NCBI RefSeq assembly: GCF_000982415.1
Contig: NZ_LANI01000002.1
Span: 310,001 to 374,000, forward strand
DNA length: 64,000 nucleotides
Source of the DNA: Kiloniella litopenaei
GTDB lineage: Bacteria; Pseudomonadota; Alphaproteobacteria; Kiloniellales; Kiloniellaceae
Direction of reading: 5' to 3'
Shown here: positions 51,749 to 58,684 of the stretch, in pieces
How the letters are laid out: each line of letters opens with the position of its first letter
Position numbering within the stretch: position 1 is the stretch's first letter
Program-made: the position numbers and the translations under genes
Notes under the pieces: model-generated
What the model saw: the letters and a program-made list of their open reading frames with translations, nothing else
Database searches by the model: none
What the model was told of the DNA's origin: nothing

Positions 51749-53098
51749 ATGTTCAAAAAGATCCTCATTGCCAATCGCGGTGAAATTGCCCTTAGAATTC
51801 TTCGGGCTTGCCGCGATATGGGCATCGAAACCGTTGCAGTCCATTCCACAATAGATTCCGACGCAATGCACGTTCGCCTTGCTGATGAGTCCGTTTGTAT
51901 TGGCCCGGCACCAAGTAAAGACAGTTACCTTAACATCCCAGCCATCCTTTCGGCTGCGACCATGACAGGTGCTGATGCGATTCACCCCGGCGTCGGCTTT
52001 CTTTCAGAAAACGCTGACTTTGCCGAAATGGTCGAAGAGCACGGCTTTACCTTCATTGGCCCCTCACCGGAACATATTCGGATTATGGGGGATAAGGTCG
52101 CTGCAAAAGAAACAGCGATCAAGCTTGGCATTCCAGTTGTTCCCGGGTCTGACGGTGCACTGGAAAGTGCCGAAGACGGCATTCGCATTGCCAACGAAAT
52201 CGGCTATCCCGTTCTGATCAAGGCACGTTCCGGCGGTGGTGGCCGCGGTATGAAGGTCGCCAACAACGATGACGAACTTCGCGACGGTTTCCGACTGGCT
52301 CGCAACGAGGCAAAAGCCGCTTTTGGCGATGATGTCGTCTATATGGAAAAATATCTGGGTACTCCCCGGCATATTGAAATCCAGCTCTTAGGTGACGGAC
52401 AAGGTGGTGCAATCCACGTTGGTGAGCGCGATTGCTCGCTTCAACGGCGTCACCAAAAGGTGTTGGAAGAAGCTCCGTCCCCGATGCTGACCGAAGAAGA
52501 GCGAAATCGCATTGGTAAAATCTCTGCTGATGCAATGCTTGGCTTTGGGTATAAAAGTGCTGGTACGATCGAATATCTTTATGAAAACGGTGAATTCTAT
52601 TTCATTGAAATGAACACCCGTATTCAGGTCGAGCATACAATTTCCGAAGCCATTAGCGGCATTGATCTTATGCGTGAGATGATCCGCGTTGCTGCTGGTG
52701 AAAAGCTAAGCCACACCCAGGACGAAGTTGTCCTGAACGGACATGCAATTGAGTGTCGGATCAATGCAGAACACCCCTTTAATTTCATGCCCTCACCAGG
52801 TCAAATCAAAGGTTATCACGCCCCGGGCGGGCTTGGCATTCGGGTAGATGCGGCGATCTATGCCGGATACAAAATCCCGCCGACCTATGATAGCATGATT
52901 GCCAAGCTAATTGTTCATGGCGATGATCGCGCTGATTGTATCATGAAAACAAGACGTGCCCTGCAAGAGTACGTTATTGATGGCGTGAACACGTCAATTC
53001 CACTGCATATGGAATTGGTAAACAATGAAGAATTCCAATCTGGTGTTTACGATATCCACTGGTTGGAAAAGTTTGTTGATAGCTTGAATAAAGGGTAA
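51749..53098 (+). CDS. accC: Biotin carboxylase of acetyl-CoA carboxylase
   Basis: A 449-residue ATP-grasp enzyme that carboxylates biotin on AccB. The start [10 protein letters not shown] is canonical. The glycine-rich ATP loop is Ser-Gly-Gly-Gly-Gly-Arg-Gly-Met-Lys near residue 165. The metal and bicarbonate residues [10 protein letters not shown] follow near 290. The length is normal. It is in an operon with aroQ and accB; aat follows after 60 nt and may share the transcript. Confidence 0.98.
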   Translation: MFKKILIANRGEIALRILRACRDMGIETVAVHSTIDSDAMHVRLADESVCIGPAPSKDSYLNIPAILSAATMTGADAIHPGVGFLSENADFAEMVEEHGFTFIGPSPEHIRIMGDKVAAKETAIKLGIPVVPGSDGALESAEDGIRIANEIGYPVLIKARSGGGGRGMKVANNDDELRDGFRLARNEAKAAFGDDVVYMEKYLGTPRHIEIQLLGDGQGGAIHVGERDCSLQRRHQKVLEEAPSPMLTEEERNRIGKISADAMLGFGYKSAGTIEYLYENGEFYFIEMNTRIQVEHTISEAISGIDLMREMIRVAAGEKLSHTQDEVVLNGHAIECRINAEHPFNFMPSPGQIKGYHAPGGLGIRVDAAIYAGYKIPPTYDSMIAKLIVHGDDRADCIMKTRRALQEYVIDGVNTSIPLHMELVNNEEFQSGVYDIHWLEKFVDSLNKG

Positions 53099-53158
53099 AA
53101 TTGGACAGGCATTCCCCGAATTAAGTGTTTAAGCATAATTTTCAGGGCATAGGTGTTC

Positions 53159-53827
53159 ATGGAGATCACGGCAGATCTACTCTTAAAAGCATACACCATT
53201 GGGGTATTCCCAATGGCAGAAAGTCACGATTCTCTGGATCTGCATTGGATAGATCCAGAGAACCGTGGCATACTTCCTCTGGATAAAATTCATATCTCTC
53301 GCTCTTTGCGAAAGACATTGAAAAAAAAACCCTTTGAAATTCGTTGCAATACGGCCTTCGCGGATGTTCTGGAAATGTGTTCTGCGACAACGTCACAGCG
53401 CCCGGACACCTGGATTAATCCCCTAATAAAAAAAATATACACTCAACTTCATGAACGGGGATTTGCGCATTCCGTTGAATGCTGGCTTGATGGCAAGCTC
53501 GTTGGCGGTCTTTATGGTGTCTCTCTGGGTGGCGCTTTCTTTGGTGAAAGTATGTTTTCCCGCCGTAGCGATGCCAGCAAGGTGGCCCTTATTCATCTGG
53601 CTGCACGCCTTGTGAAAGGCAATTATACCCTGCTTGACACACAATTTACCACCGAACATCTAAGCCAGTTCGGAACGATTGAAATAGATCGGGAAATTTA
53701 CAAGAAGTGCCTGTTTGAGGCCATGCAAGCGCCAGCCCGCTTTCCACTGGAACTTTCAGAAAACGAACTGTCAGATTTCATCGAAAGCTGTAAGGGAAAT
53801 CGCCCAACCCTGTATATAGAAGATTAA
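53159..53827 (+). CDS. aat: Leucyl/phenylalanyl-tRNA-protein transferase
   Basis: A 222-residue enzyme that adds Leu or Phe to N-terminal Arg or Lys, marking proteins for ClpAP decay. The Leu-Leu-Lys-Ala-Tyr-Thr-Ile-Gly-Val-Phe-Pro-Met-Ala-Glu start is conserved. The Val-Gly-Gly-Leu-Tyr-Gly-Val-Ser-Leu-Gly-Gly-Ala-Phe-Phe-Gly-Glu-Ser-Met-Phe-Ser core is intact, as are the Asp-Thr-Gln and Leu-Ser-Gln-Phe-Gly segments. A GTG at 53153 would add two residues; the ATG at 53159 (Met-Glu-Ile-Thr) matches homologues. It is convergent with the DUF2155 gene. Confidence 0.95.
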   Translation: MEITADLLLKAYTIGVFPMAESHDSLDLHWIDPENRGILPLDKIHISRSLRKTLKKKPFEIRCNTAFADVLEMCSATTSQRPDTWINPLIKKIYTQLHERGFAHSVECWLDGKLVGGLYGVSLGGAFFGESMFSRRSDASKVALIHLAARLVKGNYTLLDTQFTTEHLSQFGTIEIDREIYKKCLFEAMQAPARFPLELSENELSDFIESCKGNRPTLYIED

Positions 53828-53872
53828 ATATACAGGATTAATATAGAGGCCGATTAAGCAAACCCGCATGCC

Positions 53873-53910
53873 AGTAAAGGCGGGGCGTAGTAAAGCCGGG
53901 GCGCAGTAAA
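53873..53910. repeat. Tandem repeat, period 16, about 2.4 copies
   Basis: AGTAAAGGCGGGGCGT (53873-53888), AGTAAAGCCGGGGCGC (53889-53904) and AGTAAA (53905-53910). The array lies 46 nt past the aat stop. Confidence 0.9.
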
Positions 53911-53998
53911 CTCAAGACTTAACCTTCACTCTCGAAAACCATGTACACCCCTGTACTCAAGGGAAAAAGCTCTATACCCGGACTATTCTCAGAAGTTC

Positions 53999-54520
53999 TT
54001 ATTCGTCGGGCGCTTCTTCTGTTTTCTCCGTCTCTTCTTCCACAGCTTCCTTTTTGACCTCTTGAGCAGCCTGTGCTTCGTCCAAAGAAATACAGTTCAC
54101 AACCCAGATGTCATAAACAGGGTGTTCCATTGCCGACACAGCCGGGGATGACGCAAACATCCACCCCGTAAACATCCGTGTGGTTTCAATGTTTTCTTTA
54201 TGATCGTCGATTTCCAAAAAAGAAGCTGATTCCGGCATGTCCTCTGGGCGATTTTTTCGGCACTCTCTTGCCGTAATCTCTAGCGAACCAAAACGAACCG
54301 CCTGATTCACAGGAACATACAGTTCTGATACCCGTGCCGTTATCTTGTTCAGCCCCTGCAAAACAGCAACCTCATAAGAAGCCATATCAGCCTTGGCAGG
54401 TGAAACGCCCAAAGCAATAAAAATTGCAGCTATTGTTCCAGAAAATATCCCGGTAAAGGTTGCCTTAGCTGACAAAGATGCAGGTCGAACCTTTGTTATT
54501 TTTTTTGCAATCTCTAACAA
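53999..54520 (-). CDS. DUF2155 domain protein (periplasmic)
   Basis: A 173-residue protein. Residues about 20-45 form a signal peptide or anchor (cleavage near Ala-Lys-Ala-Asp). Then comes the DUF2155 domain: Gly-Leu-Asn-Lys-Ile-Thr-Ala-Arg near residue 57, a Cys in Arg-Glu-Cys-Arg, Phe-Thr-Gly-Trp-Met-Phe-Ala-Ser-Ser-Pro near 116, and a Cys in Val-Val-Asn-Cys near 142. The two Cys may form a disulfide. The tail (Glu-Glu-Thr-Glu-Lys-Thr-Glu-Glu) is acidic. The start is a TTG at 54520 with GAGGAA upstream. This family is found next to aat in alphaproteobacteria; function is unknown. Confidence 0.9.
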   Translation of the reverse strand: MLEIAKKITKVRPASLSAKATFTGIFSGTIAAIFIALGVSPAKADMASYEVAVLQGLNKITARVSELYVPVNQAVRFGSLEITARECRKNRPEDMPESASFLEIDDHKENIETTRMFTGWMFASSPAVSAMEHPVYDIWVVNCISLDEAQAAQEVKKEAVEEETEKTEEAPDE

Positions 54521-54546
54521 GCCTTACACTTTCCTCTATTGACCGG

Positions 54547-54777
54547 TTAGTGCTTTTTTGAAGCATAGGGATTAACCAGATCGTCAACAATTGCCCTTAG
54601 AACTTCCCGAAGCTGGTTTTCATCGCCCCCCATAAGAACAGCGTCTTCCAACGCGTCTTGAGAAAGTTCCCTGATTTCTTCGAGATTTTCATTCAAGACT
54701 TTGATCTTTTCAAGGCAGGAAAGAGGCTCTCCATCGGGTTGGCGCCAGACGGTTGCCGACTTACCCTTCTTTGTCAT
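54547..54777 (-). CDS. Small conserved-looking hypothetical protein
   Basis: A 76-residue soluble protein, helical, with the pattern Gly-Glu-Pro-Leu-Ser-Cys-Leu-Glu-Lys-Ile-Lys-Val-Leu-Asn-Glu-Asn and then Glu-Ile-Arg-Glu-Leu-Ser-Gln-Asp-Ala-Leu-Glu-Asp-Ala. The ATG at 54777 is preceded by GAGGGGA, and the frame could start ten codons earlier. It lies 26 nt upstream of the DUF2155 gene on the same strand and downstream of mlaD. The family is unknown to me; its place in the cluster and its good ribosome-binding site support a real gene. Confidence 0.7.
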   Translation of the reverse strand: MTKKGKSATVWRQPDGEPLSCLEKIKVLNENLEEIRELSQDALEDAVLMGGDENQLREVLRAIVDDLVNPYASKKH

Positions 54778-54805
54778 GCTGAAATCCCCTCGCTGAAATC
54801 CCTTC
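54778..54805. repeat. Tandem duplication at a ribosome-binding site, period 14
   Basis: GCTGAAATCCCCTC at 54778-54791 is followed by GCTGAAATCCCTTC at 54792-54805 (13 of 14). On the minus strand this doubles the GAGGGGATTTCAGC segment that holds the ribosome-binding site of the small gene at 54547-54777. Confidence 0.85.
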
Positions 54806-54849
54806 AAGGTATCTCTTTATGATTGCAGATTACCCTTCTGGACGTTGAC

Positions 54850-55299
54850 TTAGTTGTTATCAACCGAAGAGAAAACAAAGCGGCCAAGCAAGTCCATCAG
54901 GTTCACAGACCCCTGAGTATCATCGATAGAGCCACCCGCTTCGATATATTCATCTTCACCGCCTGGTTCAAGGCTGACAAAGTTGCCCCCCAACAGGCTA
55001 TCCGACAGGATACGTGCAGAGGTGCCTTTGGGTAACTTGACATCTTCGTCAATCAAAAGTGTTACGACTGCAAAGTAAGTGTCTTTATCCAGTTCCTGAC
55101 GCAGAACTGTCCCCACTTTTACCCCCGCAATTTCGACATCTGTGCCAGAGACCAGACCATTGGCATTATCGAATTCGGCAACAACCTCGTACCCAGCAGA
55201 AGAACCACCGGAATTGTTGCTGAAGGCATAGAAGCCAAAGGAAACAGCAACAAGCAGAACAAGCCCGCCAATAATCGTTTCAACAATACTTCTATTCAT
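54850..55299 (-). CDS. MlaD family phospholipid-binding protein
   Basis: A 149-residue protein with one N-terminal transmembrane helix (residues 6-26) and a single MCE domain: Phe-Asp-Asn-Ala-Asn-Gly-Leu at about 44, Gly-Thr-Asp-Val-Glu-Ile-Ala-Gly-Val-Lys-Val-Gly at about 53, and Ser-Leu-Leu-Gly-Gly-Asn-Phe-Val-Ser-Leu at about 103. MlaD forms a hexameric pore that moves phospholipids between inner and outer membranes. The MlaE/F genes are not in the window. The ATG at 55299 has AGGTGAG 6 nt upstream; a GTG at 55308 is in frame. The small gene and DUF2155 follow on the same strand. Confidence 0.9.
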   Translation of the reverse strand: MNRSIVETIIGGLVLLVAVSFGFYAFSNNSGGSSAGYEVVAEFDNANGLVSGTDVEIAGVKVGTVLRQELDKDTYFAVVTLLIDEDVKLPKGTSARILSDSLLGGNFVSLEPGGEDEYIEAGGSIDDTQGSVNLMDLLGRFVFSSVDNN

Positions 55300-55335
55300 C
55301 AAGCTCACCTACGGGGGAAAGTTACGTTAAAGGAG

Positions 55336-55369
55336 AAAACAGGGAGCACACTAATCGGATCCCTGTTTT
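55336..55369 (-). terminator. Hairpin between NDUFA12 gene and mlaD
   Basis: A perfect 10-bp stem AAAACAGGGA / TCCCTGTTTT with a 14-nt loop and a T-rich tail on the minus strand. It likely ends the NDUFA12-type transcript or attenuates readthrough into mlaD. Confidence 0.7.
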
Positions 55370-55383
55370 AAAGTGATTAAAGT

Positions 55384-55764
55384 TTATTCTGGCTGCCAGG
55401 CATCATAATCACCAGATACCCGCGGACGGTCGCCCGCTTTGAGCATACTACCTTGTGGACGATAGGCTTCGGCGGTACCTGTTTTATTCGGCTGATGCTC
55501 TTGCTGCCAATCATGTTTGGCATAGCCGCCCTCTGGCGGTAGCTCGTCCGTTGTATGATGGATCCAGGCGTGCCAGTCAGCAGAAACACGGCTGGCTTCT
55601 GGCTCACCATTGTAAATCACCCAACGGCGTTCAGACCGCAGGCTATTTTTATGCACCTCACTGCCACCCTTGGTGCGATAGAACTTGTTGCCGTCCTGAT
55701 CTTGTCCAACCAACTCACCTTTGAGCCAAGTGAACAGACGAGTTCCAAGAGGAGTTCCAGCCAT
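55384..55764 (-). CDS. NADH:ubiquinone oxidoreductase subunit, NDUFA12 (B17.2) family
   Basis: A 126-residue soluble accessory subunit of respiratory complex I, shared by alphaproteobacteria and mitochondria. Visible family features are Gly-Thr-Arg-Leu-Phe-Thr-Trp at the start, Val-Gly-Gln-Asp-Gln-Asp-Gly-Asn-Lys-Phe-Tyr, Arg-Arg-Trp-Val-Ile-Tyr-Asn-Gly and Trp-His-Ala-Trp-Ile-His-His-Thr-Thr-Asp. The C-terminus is hydrophilic. It lies on the minus strand upstream of mlaD; this neighbourhood with DUF2155 and aat is a hallmark of alphaproteobacteria. No other nuo genes are present. Confidence 0.94.
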   Translation of the reverse strand: MAGTPLGTRLFTWLKGELVGQDQDGNKFYRTKGGSEVHKNSLRSERRWVIYNGEPEASRVSADWHAWIHHTTDELPPEGGYAKHDWQQEHQPNKTGTAEAYRPQGSMLKAGDRPRVSGDYDAWQPE

Positions 55765-55961
55765 ATCTCTTCCTTAATTGAATTGGGTTCACACCCTATT
55801 CTTATATATCTGTCTTATGAACAGTAGCTTAAGGTCACTGTTCTTTCGCTTATAATAAGCCCCATCATCATAATGTTACTTATCTTTCTGCGCTGAATAT
55901 TACACTGCAACCCCTGTCAGTCCAGTCCAAAGGGCGCAAAAATGACGTAATTTTTACCCAG

Positions 55962-56801
55962 CTATGCCTCTTGGTCATCTTTTGGGACGACTGTAAGCCC
56001 ATCAGGATCACAGATTGCTTTCCAATCACCCTCTTCGACTTGATACCCTTCATCTGCAATATCCTGGTTTCGTGCAATCTGATCAGCGGGGTTAAACAAC
56101 CGTGCAGGCACAGATGAAACGCCAGCTTCCAGCGCTTTGATCATATCCGGATAAAGCTGAGGCAGATCCAAAACCAACAAGGTACAGCCCGGTACCTGCT
56201 TTTCTGTTTTGGTTAGGGCACTAACAACCAGTTCACCGATATTCCCCGGTGTAATACCTTGCACAAATGCATCATGGCTAACCGGAAGGCCATATAGTTC
56301 AATATAAAGATCTTCATCTTCACCCGGCACGCCGACAATACCGCGGCTATTACCATAAAGCTCGGTCAAAATCTGTCCTTCATCAGACACAGGATCAACA
56401 ACAAAAGTTGCAAAACAGGCCAGACCTTCCTCTGTGGTCCCCTCAACCAGTTGTCCTAACCCCACGAGGTCACAGACGTTAGAAATAACCGCAAGCCCCA
56501 TTCCCTTTTCGCGGGCGGTTTGGGTTGCTTTTTCGATAGCCTGGATTCCTGCGACGGCCAATGATTGTCCGTTAGCATCCAAAAATGAAGCATTATTTTT
56601 CTCGGATAACAGCGCGATCTTTGTCATATCCGTTTGGCTATAAGCGGATTTATTTTTAGCCAAAAAGCGAATGCCGCATCGATGAAGTCGCTCTGCCCAC
56701 TCTACCATTGCAGCGGCACGATCCAGTGTGATTTCCTGTGCACCTCTGGCTTCCAGACAGTCTTCGAGCCTGTCGCGAAAATCTGATAAACTAACTCTCA
56801 T
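55962..56801 (-). CDS. Ldh_2-like protein without dehydrogenase active-site residues
   Basis: A 279-residue soluble protein. It reads like the malate/L-lactate dehydrogenase (Ldh_2) family. The start (Met-Arg-Val-Ser-Leu-Ser-Asp-Phe) and the central stretch Ala-Ile-Glu-Lys-Ala-Thr-Gln-Thr-Ala-Arg-Glu-Lys-Gly-Met-Gly-Leu-Ala-Val match the family core. The Ser-Asn-His-Phe-Gly motif, however, reads Ser-Asn-Val-Cys-Asp here, and the early Asp-Ser-His-Gly motif is absent. The protein is also shorter than the usual 330-350. NAD-dependent catalysis is therefore unlikely; a binding or regulatory role may be retained. The similarity is my own reading. The upstream region holds no clear regulator. Confidence 0.6.
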   Translation of the reverse strand: MRVSLSDFRDRLEDCLEARGAQEITLDRAAAMVEWAERLHRCGIRFLAKNKSAYSQTDMTKIALLSEKNNASFLDANGQSLAVAGIQAIEKATQTAREKGMGLAVISNVCDLVGLGQLVEGTTEEGLACFATFVVDPVSDEGQILTELYGNSRGIVGVPGEDEDLYIELYGLPVSHDAFVQGITPGNIGELVVSALTKTEKQVPGCTLLVLDLPQLYPDMIKALEAGVSSVPARLFNPADQIARNQDIADEGYQVEEGDWKAICDPDGLTVVPKDDQEA

Positions 56802-57129
56802 TCAGTTGTCTTTCATCACGGTCGTTGGACCTTATTGATACCCTGTTTTTTTCTTAGCTCTAAATAACATAGCGCATCAAACGATACACGCCCCTATGTC
56901 AGGTTTTCAAAAAGCTACCCCCAAAATACGCTCTAAAGTTTTTATTTAGCTGATTTGACTTTCCATAAAGACGTTTCCCTGACCTAATTACTCCAGACTT
57001 AATCAGCATAGAAACACGCCATTGACCAAAAACATAAAATCATGGCCCTCTAGATACAACACAGATTAAAGGCACAGATCTCTGACCTGACACCTTGATA
57101 AACACCAACACCGCCAGAAGAGTACTGTC
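56802..57129. promoter_or_regulatory. Divergent intergenic region
   Basis: About 330 nt between the Ldh_2-like gene and the EamA transporter gene. It must contain both promoters. I see no strong palindrome, tRNA or repeat here. Confidence 0.3.
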
Positions 57130-58035
57130 GTGAGCAACATCCCAACAAAAAAACCTTCCCTCTTCGGGATTGCCACTGGTCTTACAGGCGGGACGTCGTT
57201 TGGATTAATCACACCCATTTTCCCCCTTGCATATTCAATTGGGGTAACTGCAAGCAGTGCAACGATCATTCGTTTTATCCTGGGCAGCTTGATCATGGGT
57301 GCCATATTGCTGGCTTGCAGGACAACATTTTTTGTGCCCAAAAATAAAATCATCCCACTGTGCATAATGGGGTTTCTGATCTTCAGCGTCACGGTCTGCT
57401 ATCTATCTGCTGTCATTTATATCCCCGTCAGCTTGGCGGCGATCCTGTTTTATACCTATCCGGTAATCGTCACAGTTATTGACCCGTTATTACGTCGACG
57501 ACTACCCAACCTCATACAGCTGGGGCTTTCCCTTCTTGCATTTACCGGAATTACGGTCGCCCTAGGGCCGAACATCAATGATCTGGATTGGCGTGGGGTC
57601 TTCTTTGTTATTGGCGCATCACTATCTATATCGGGCACTTTGATTGTCAGCAGATCTGTCGTGACCCACGTCCCCAACCTGACGATTGTCTTTTACGTTA
57701 ACATCGTCGCCACCGTTTTGACCTGTCTGTATTTGTTTGTCGATGGCAATATCAGTCTACCGTCAGCATGGACAAATCTTTCTCTTGGCTGGTCATTGTC
57801 CATTGCGATTGCGCTACTCTATCTGGTGGCGACCTTGGGGCAAATCGCAACGGTCAATTTTGTTGGACCGTCCCGTACGGCCATGCTGTTTAATGTCGAA
57901 CCTGTTGTCTCGATTGTTGCCGCAGTTCTTGTTTTAAACGAGACACTAAATCCGTCCCAAATTATCGGATCACTTTTTGTCTTGGCCGCTGTTGCCATTT
58001 CCTGTTACCGCCCGGTCAAGGTTCCCGCGGCTTAA
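57130..58035 (+). CDS. EamA/DMT family transporter
   Basis: A 301-residue membrane protein with ten predicted helices in two five-helix EamA repeats. The first helix has Gly-Leu-Thr-Gly-Gly-Thr-Ser-Phe-Gly-Leu and the repeat-2 helix has Asn-Val-Glu-Pro-Val-Val-Ser-Ile, both usual in this drug/metabolite exporter superfamily. Substrates range from amino acids to nucleotides and cannot be told here. The start is a GTG at 57130; no ATG is available. It is monocistronic. Confidence 0.92.
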   Translation: MSNIPTKKPSLFGIATGLTGGTSFGLITPIFPLAYSIGVTASSATIIRFILGSLIMGAILLACRTTFFVPKNKIIPLCIMGFLIFSVTVCYLSAVIYIPVSLAAILFYTYPVIVTVIDPLLRRRLPNLIQLGLSLLAFTGITVALGPNINDLDWRGVFFVIGASLSISGTLIVSRSVVTHVPNLTIVFYVNIVATVLTCLYLFVDGNISLPSAWTNLSLGWSLSIAIALLYLVATLGQIATVNFVGPSRTAMLFNVEPVVSIVAAVLVLNETLNPSQIIGSLFVLAAVAISCYRPVKVPAA

Positions 58036-58047
58036 GCATCCACTTGT

Positions 58048-58103
58048 CACGATCATCCATAAACACGATCATCTCTTGGGGCACGGCCCATCTTTTGGGG
58101 TAC
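58048..58103. repeat. Two overlapping short direct duplications
   Basis: CACGATCATC occurs at 58048-58057 and 58064-58073 (period 16). CATCTCTTGGGGCAC at 58070-58084 is repeated as CATCTTTTGGGGTAC at 58089-58103 (13 of 15, period 19). Both lie just past the EamA stop. Confidence 0.75.
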
Positions 58104-58436
58104 TGTTTATCTTACCTAAAGTTATTCACGTAAATTTTATGTTATTACAACCTATTGGCATTAGGTATAAAATTAGAATTCCAATCACTTGCTTATACAT
58201 CCGACAGGCAATTTCCATGAAAATGTAATCTTATATTTTTCTTTCACAGACACGAATCGGTAACAAAAAACTGGTAGTATTTACTCCAAATTATCTTATC
58301 CAGATTCGAAACGGTCCGAGATATTTTTTACACATATTTAAATAAATAAAATTGTATTTTAGATACACTTCAAAGAGTTTGATTTTCCCGCCACTTTTCA
58401 GCCACAATGAATTTTCTCCTCTACTCATCAACAGAT

Positions 58437-58445
58437 TTATCCACA
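58437..58445 (+). promoter_or_regulatory. DnaA box
   Basis: TTATCCACA, an exact match to the consensus TTATNCACA, 240 nt before the nrdJ start. DnaA is known to regulate ribonucleotide reductase genes in some bacteria. Confidence 0.55.
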
Positions 58446-58464
58446 GGCTTGCGCCAAACCTTTG

Positions 58465-58480
58465 ACACAAAAAATTGTGT
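58465..58480. promoter_or_regulatory. Candidate NrdR box upstream of nrdJ
   Basis: ACACAAAAAATTGTGT is a 16-bp inverted repeat with ACACAA / TTGTGT arms, close to the NrdR box consensus. A second, weaker site ACCAAATATTGTGGTT lies at 58509-58524, about four helical turns away. NrdR boxes come in pairs and repress nrd genes when dATP is plentiful. Confidence 0.55.
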
Positions 58481-58684
58481 GTCAATACGCAAAATACGGG
58501 TGACGACAACCAAATATTGTGGTTAAATCAATTCAGATCAACAAAATGTGCTTTTACTCGCAGAAACCCGCAGAGTCCTAGACTTGTGGGCAACGCGATA
58601 CGAGTGAGCTTCGGGACAGGATATCAACACCTCTATCTTCGGGGCTTTGTCAACTAGTATTGTTATATTAAAAGGGGATACGGC

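Larger units (their letters stand above)
58104..58684 (+). promoter_or_regulatory. nrdJ upstream region (AT-rich)
   Basis: About 580 nt without a gene, very AT-rich between 58130 and 58380. It contains a near-DnaA-box TTATTCACG (58122-58130), a perfect DnaA box and an NrdR-type palindrome (listed separately) and, just before the ATG, AAAAGGGGA (ribosome-binding site). I could not find a cobalamin riboswitch here, although the enzyme uses B12. Confidence 0.5.

Noticed and set aside
58130-58380. AT-rich stretch with DnaA boxes as a possible replication origin
   Set aside because: Only one perfect and one near box were found, and there is no dnaA, parAB or hemE neighbourhood; a promoter role is simpler.
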